Below are positions 24,592 through 28,561 of a stretch of DNA of 28,561 bases, one piece after another. Where the stretch lies: positions 1 through 28,561 of the forward strand of contig JACMJP010000120.1 of the NCBI GenBank assembly GCA_014380545.1, read 5' to 3'. The translations under genes were made by a program, and so were the position numbers. Each line of letters opens with the position of its first letter. The stretch's first letter is position 1. The notes beneath the pieces were generated by a model. The model was not told the DNA's origin. It worked only from the letters and a program-made list of their open reading frames with translations, and did no database searches. The DNA comes from Chitinophagales bacterium. Its GTDB lineage: Bacteria > Bacteroidota > Bacteroidia > Chitinophagales > BACL12.

Positions 24592-24617
24592 CGAAAGCCT
24601 GCATATGCAGGCTTTCG
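24592..24617. terminator. Perfect 26-bp palindromic bidirectional terminator
   Basis: A perfect palindrome (11-bp stem CGAAAGCCTGC, ATAT loop) lies between the convergent adhesin gene (ends 24556) and the minus-strand gene (ends 24651). It is followed by ATATTTT on the plus strand and TTTTATT on the minus strand, so it can serve both transcripts. Confidence 0.85.
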
Positions 24618-24650
24618 ATATTTTCATGAGTGAGGAGAAGATGACTGAAA

Positions 24651-27191
24651 TTATTTATGCATAACTCCAAATTTTGTTTTTGCAATTATCGCATTATCCT
24701 GCATAAGGATAAAATGATATAAACCTGCAGGCAATCCTTCAACTTTTACAGAAAATCCGTTTTCACCTTTTATAATATATCCATTTACAATTTCTTTTCC
24801 TGTTATATCAGCAATTGAATATTGCATATCAGTTGGTAATTCTGAAGCAAAAGAAATATTTACAATATCTGACGCAGGATTTGGAAATACAGCGCATAAA
24901 AATTTATCTGCATTCATTTCATCAACAGCATCCGGATTTTCTAAAATAAGTGTAGACTTTGTTGTGTTGGTTATAACAGCAGGATTATAATCAAAATAAA
25001 TAGCCGCACTGTTTTCAATTTCAGTCCCAATTGTTGCTGCATCTTTTATATTTATCCGGAATTTAATATGGCCCATACTTCCCAAAAGATCAGAAGTGCT
25101 GTCCGATAAATTGATATCATTAAATATCCACTTCACAACATTGGGTGCAGGAACATCCATTGTAAACTGATGACTTGACCCCAGCATTTGTATACTACTT
25201 ATGTCAAGGTAATTGCTGAACGTATCAACTAAGATTACAAAATGCGCTTCACTTGTTCCGGTATTCTGGAAATTGATGGTGTATTCCAATGATTCTGTAT
25301 TCACATCAATATTTCCATCCTCACCTTCACCCGGAGGAAACACCAGTTTATTATTCGGGTCAAGGCTCGCTGTAGTAATAATTGTAGCAGTATCATAATT
25401 ATTGGTAATATCAATATCGCCGGCAATTGGTTCAACAGTGGATGTATATTGAACCTCAATGCCAACATCAAGGCTTGTATCAGCAAGAAAATAAGCATAC
25501 TTGTGAATGTGATCAAAAATTCCAAGGTCTGTATATTCCCATGTGATGGTTGTATCTGTATAAGATAAATAAGCTGGATCTGTAGAAACTAAAGTTAATT
25601 GCGACGGGTGAGAAAGTGTGATAATTCCTGAAGAAATTACCTCTGATCCGACATTTTCAAGATGCAATGTAACATACGATTCAAACCCCGGGGCAACTCC
25701 CCATGTACTTATCTCTGTTGAAACATTCGGTCCTTCTATAGCGAAAAGCTCGGCAAAGTCCACTCCGTCTTCATAATAATATCCATCTGTCAGGTCAGGT
25801 TCTACAATATTTGGCAACCCGCCTAAAGGATAGCTTTGGAGAAAAATATCTGATGGATTTAACGACACTTCCACTTCATCAACATCATCAAGGAGGAACA
25901 CGGTGTAACTTCCATCATAATTTGTAAACTCATCTGATCCGCCGGGTTCTGCGTCAATATATTGATATGATAAGCCCACATCGTCTCCATCGAAAATATC
26001 GTTGTTGTTCTCGTCATAAAATGCTTTTCCATGAATTTCTATAATTGGAAAAATGCATGTACTGTCCGTAAGGAATAAAAATGCATCTGATGAAGTTCCG
26101 GGAACATAAATATTCCCACATACTGCAAATTGTGTTTCAGAAATTGCCGCCATGTCATAACTATACATTGTAATATCTGAAGGATCCATTAATACTGACC
26201 ATGCAATAGTACCATCAGGGTGAAATTTCATAAGATAATTCTGATTACTATCATAATTTTTCACTGTACTTACAATATTTCCTGAAGGTGTAACAGTTAC
26301 GCATTGCGGAGTATACCAGTCTGTTTCAGGGTAGTAATGCACCCACAAAGTATCTCCATTAAAATCCGTACGCATGTAGTAGTATCCTAAATATTCATCG
26401 AGTGTTGCTGCTGTAGTATCCTGATACCATCCACCGATAAGATATCCATCGCTTAATTGTTCAAAACATTCAGCGGAGAATCCACGATAATCTTTTTGAG
26501 AAAGAAAGGAGCCATCTTCTGTAAAATTCAAAATAGTTGTGTAGTAATCATCATCAGTATAACTATACTGATTTGTGAGAACTGAAACATGATCAGGTGA
26601 AGAAAGAATCCCAATATTATATGAATAATACGTATCGTCAAATAAATAATCACTCATACAATATGAAAACGTATCTGTTAATATGCCTTCACTATTAAAT
26701 CGAGCTATTTTTTTCCCGTAGTAATCACAGGGCCCAACATAGTCTTCAAATAAAACCGCATATTCATCCTCATCATTTTTGGTACTTGACCTCCCACTAA
26801 TAGAATCAATTACACCACCATAGCCAAAATCTGCCGGAGAGTAAGTATTCTGCCATAAAAGACTCCCGGTTGCAGAAAGTTTTGTAACATAAAAGTTATC
26901 AAAATCGGTGTGCATTACAATTGAATTATTGTCGTCATCCATAAATGCGCCCACCGTAAGGTAAGTACCTAGGCTTGTATTCCACAAGGTATTGCCTTCA
27001 GCATCTGTTCCTTCAATTGAAGAGAATGGATAGTCTTCCAGACTTACCACCGGAAGTCCATCTGTGCGGATATTTACCTGCCCTGCGGCATAGCTTTCAT
27101 CGAATAAACGAAGAACATTTTGTGCATTCATTTGCATTGTTGCAATGCATGTACATGCTGTGAGGAGTACGATCTTAATTTTTGATTTCAT
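24651..27191 (-). CDS. Large T9SS-secreted protein with propeller-like, SdrD-B-like and DUF7619-like domains
   Basis: This 846-residue protein has a signal peptide (MKSKIKIVLLTACTCIATMQ, cleavage after MNAQ). Residues about 25-385 are propeller-like repeats (G-x-LLW and D-G-T-IAW turns). Residues about 385-460 resemble an SdrD B-like calcium-binding domain (GKAFYDENNNDIFDGDDVG). An Ig-like region (490-605) and a DUF7619-type domain follow (about 610-745): SLDPNNKLVFP, LEYTINFQNTGTSEAHFVIL, VDTFSNYLDISSI and ENSAAIYFDYNPAVITNTT. A T9SS type A domain (about 765-846) closes it: CAVFPNPASDIVNIS and LPAGLYHFILMQDN. This architecture is common in surface proteins of Bacteroidota; the target is unknown. 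No promoter is obvious in the 72 bp upstream, so it may be read from the gene at 27264. Confidence 0.88.
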   Translation of the reverse strand: MKSKIKIVLLTACTCIATMQMNAQNVLRLFDESYAAGQVNIRTDGLPVVSLEDYPFSSIEGTDAEGNTLWNTSLGTYLTVGAFMDDDNNSIVMHTDFDNFYVTKLSATGSLLWQNTYSPADFGYGGVIDSISGRSSTKNDEDEYAVLFEDYVGPCDYYGKKIARFNSEGILTDTFSYCMSDYLFDDTYYSYNIGILSSPDHVSVLTNQYSYTDDDYYTTILNFTEDGSFLSQKDYRGFSAECFEQLSDGYLIGGWYQDTTAATLDEYLGYYYMRTDFNGDTLWVHYYPETDWYTPQCVTVTPSGNIVSTVKNYDSNQNYLMKFHPDGTIAWSVLMDPSDITMYSYDMAAISETQFAVCGNIYVPGTSSDAFLFLTDSTCIFPIIEIHGKAFYDENNNDIFDGDDVGLSYQYIDAEPGGSDEFTNYDGSYTVFLLDDVDEVEVSLNPSDIFLQSYPLGGLPNIVEPDLTDGYYYEDGVDFAELFAIEGPNVSTEISTWGVAPGFESYVTLHLENVGSEVISSGIITLSHPSQLTLVSTDPAYLSYTDTTITWEYTDLGIFDHIHKYAYFLADTSLDVGIEVQYTSTVEPIAGDIDITNNYDTATIITTASLDPNNKLVFPPGEGEDGNIDVNTESLEYTINFQNTGTSEAHFVILVDTFSNYLDISSIQMLGSSHQFTMDVPAPNVVKWIFNDINLSDSTSDLLGSMGHIKFRINIKDAATIGTEIENSAAIYFDYNPAVITNTTKSTLILENPDAVDEMNADKFLCAVFPNPASDIVNISFASELPTDMQYSIADITGKEIVNGYIIKGENGFSVKVEGLPAGLYHFILMQDNAIIAKTKFGVMHK

Positions 27192-27263
27192 GATTTTTTG
27201 AGTTTAAATGATTAATAATTTGTATTTTTTATTTTTTGAAGAATTAAATAAATATTGTATTGA

Positions 27264-28130
27264 TCAGAAAATAGAAACTGATTTGTTGTAAACTGCACCA
27301 TTGGATACTATTTGAACTGTATATATCCCGCTTGCATCAGTCAATTGAATATACTTTGAAGTTTCATCCAATACGTCCTTAAATACTATTTGTCCGGCTG
27401 CATTATAAACACATACTGAAGCTTTTTCTAACACTTCTTTTAAGTGCACATGAACTGTATTTTCAGAACTATAAACAGAGATATTATCCAATTCAAAATC
27501 ATGTAATGCAGTTGATGCTTCCTTTAGACCACTCATTATTTCTTCACCGGCTACTGAGCTATAACCATAATCTTTTATTCTCACAACAATAGGTGAAACT
27601 TCTACATCTAACCTAATCCATCCAAAGTGTGGCTCGCCATCTATTGTAAATCTGACTCCCAGATATTTATCCATTACATCAGCAAAGGGACCATAAGTAT
27701 TCTCACTATAAATGGATACCAGGAAACCAAGCCTGTAAGTTAAAAATTCAGCATCCTCATCTACAGGAGCATCACTTTCAAGTGCACTTGCATAATACAC
27801 GAATTCACCCTCATATCCTATCACTCTGTTTAATGTATTTCCGAAAGCATAGTCAGATGTACTTACAGAACCAAATACTCTCCCGAAGCTCCACCATAAT
27901 CCCCCGGTAATACTACCCACTTGAAAAAGGAAATCAGTATTCCCATCGCTATCCATATCAAGTTCATAAATTGATGGAGTAGTATCTGCCGGCATTTCAA
28001 GTTCAACATCCGGAATATCAACATACACAATTTGAGCATTTGCTTCATTTCCTGCAAGCATGAAACATCCTGCAAGTGTTGAATACGCTGCAAGTTTTTT
28101 TGAATGCATATTTGAGTAATTTTTTTTCAT
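27264..28130 (-). CDS. T9SS-secreted protein of unknown function
   Basis: This 288-residue protein has a signal peptide ending near GNEANA, with the mature protein starting QIVYVDIPDVELEM. YELDMDSDGNTDFLFQVG is a calcium-binding-like Asp-rich loop that recurs in secreted Bacteroidota proteins. The region LGVRFTIDGEPHFGWIRLDV is conserved-looking, but I cannot name its domain. The C-terminal about 75 residues fit a T9SS sorting domain: NISVYSSENTVHVHLKE, VCVYNAAGQIVFKDVL, ASGIYTVQIVSNG. It lies 32 bp after the stop of the partial gene at the right edge and 72 bp before the gene at 24651, all on the minus strand, so a three-gene transcript is plausible. Confidence 0.82.
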   Translation of the reverse strand: MKKNYSNMHSKKLAAYSTLAGCFMLAGNEANAQIVYVDIPDVELEMPADTTPSIYELDMDSDGNTDFLFQVGSITGGLWWSFGRVFGSVSTSDYAFGNTLNRVIGYEGEFVYYASALESDAPVDEDAEFLTYRLGFLVSIYSENTYGPFADVMDKYLGVRFTIDGEPHFGWIRLDVEVSPIVVRIKDYGYSSVAGEEIMSGLKEASTALHDFELDNISVYSSENTVHVHLKEVLEKASVCVYNAAGQIVFKDVLDETSKYIQLTDASGIYTVQIVSNGAVYNKSVSIF

Positions 28131-28162
28131 AGTATTGATTTTGCAGTTCAGTAATTAGGTAA

Positions 28163-28561
28163 TTAATTTTTAAAATATATAAATGGATGGTTTATAAAAT
28201 GAACATCATTTGTAATGGACAACACATATTCCTGGTTCGACAATTGAATTTCATCCGGAATAATGATCGTATTATTTATTACTAACCCTTTACAAATTAT
28301 TTTACCTGTTATGTCTGTTATTTTCCAGTATGCGTTATATAAATTCTCATTGCATATAATTTTTATTTCATCACCAGAAACAGGATTTGGAAATATTTTT
28401 AAATTGATTTCATTCATTTCCTGTTCATCCATTCCCGCAATAATTGCACTATATGATGAGGCATCTAAATAAACCGGTGTCATTTCATTTGTAATAGCTG
28501 TTGCGTTAAGGATACTAAAAATGATAATACTATCTCCTCCAAGCCAGTTAATTGCTTCAAT
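28163..28561 (-). CDS. C-terminal part of a T9SS-secreted protein, 5' end outside the window
   Basis: The frame stays open from the stop codon at 28163 to the right edge, so at least 133 codons are present and the internal ATG at 28483 is not the start. The upstream part reads INWLGGDSIIIFSILNATA, which resembles the last strand of cohesin-like or Ig-like modules. It is followed by a T9SS type A sorting domain of about 80 residues with LKIFPNPVSGDEIKIICNEN, WKITDITGKIICKGL and EYVLSITNDVHF. The rest of the protein is unknown. Confidence 0.75.
   Translation of the reverse strand: MEAINWLGGDSIIIFSILNATAITNEMTPVYLDASSYSAIIAGMDEQEMNEINLKIFPNPVSGDEIKIICNENLYNAYWKITDITGKIICKGLVINNTIIIPDEIQLSNQEYVLSITNDVHFINHPFIYFKN

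Overview
The window looks like chromosomal DNA from a member of the Bacteroidota, most likely a Chitinophagales- or Saprospirales-like lineage. The signs are AT-rich DNA, secreted proteins ending in type IX secretion system (T9SS) type A C-terminal sorting domains, few Shine-Dalgarno sequences before start codons, and TAnnTTTG-type -7 promoter elements. The lineage is inferred from style only. I see no rRNA, tRNA, CRISPR array, insertion sequence or prophage. Gene density is high and no gene-free stretch exceeds about 215 bp.

Positions 1-8,900 hold housekeeping and accessory genes. They are a two-domain VOC protein cut by the left edge, a small membrane protein behind a monoacylglycerol-lipase-like hydrolase (minus strand), a class I aminotransferase (plus), a membrane-anchored M23-type protein and a PIN-PhoH ATPase (minus), a periplasmic DUF4198 protein and a CHMI-type tautomerase (plus), and a secreted T9SS protein (minus).

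Positions 8,985-19,760 hold core metabolism and translation. FAD-dependent glycerol-3-phosphate dehydrogenase is divergent from prfB (release factor 2), which carries a textbook +1 programmed frameshift. A stand-alone Lon substrate-binding-domain protein converges on prfB. Next come a two-gene pair of receiver-domain proteins, a compact operon (SUMF1-like, rsmE, DUF4159), a GT-C-like membrane protein, and ATP-type PEP carboxykinase.

Positions 19,970-28,561 are a cell-surface region with four T9SS cargo genes. The first is a 1528-residue adhesin-like protein on the plus strand. It has a probable seven-bladed propeller followed by 12 tandem modules of 70 residues. It converges, at a perfect palindromic terminator, on three minus-strand secreted proteins, the last of which runs off the right edge.

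I found no clearly new multi-gene system. The points most worth a second look are the two-module (140-residue) higher-order repeat inside the adhesin, the strong AGGAGG element of the prfB frameshift in a phylum where anti-SD use is unusual, and several variant or catalytically incomplete enzymes.
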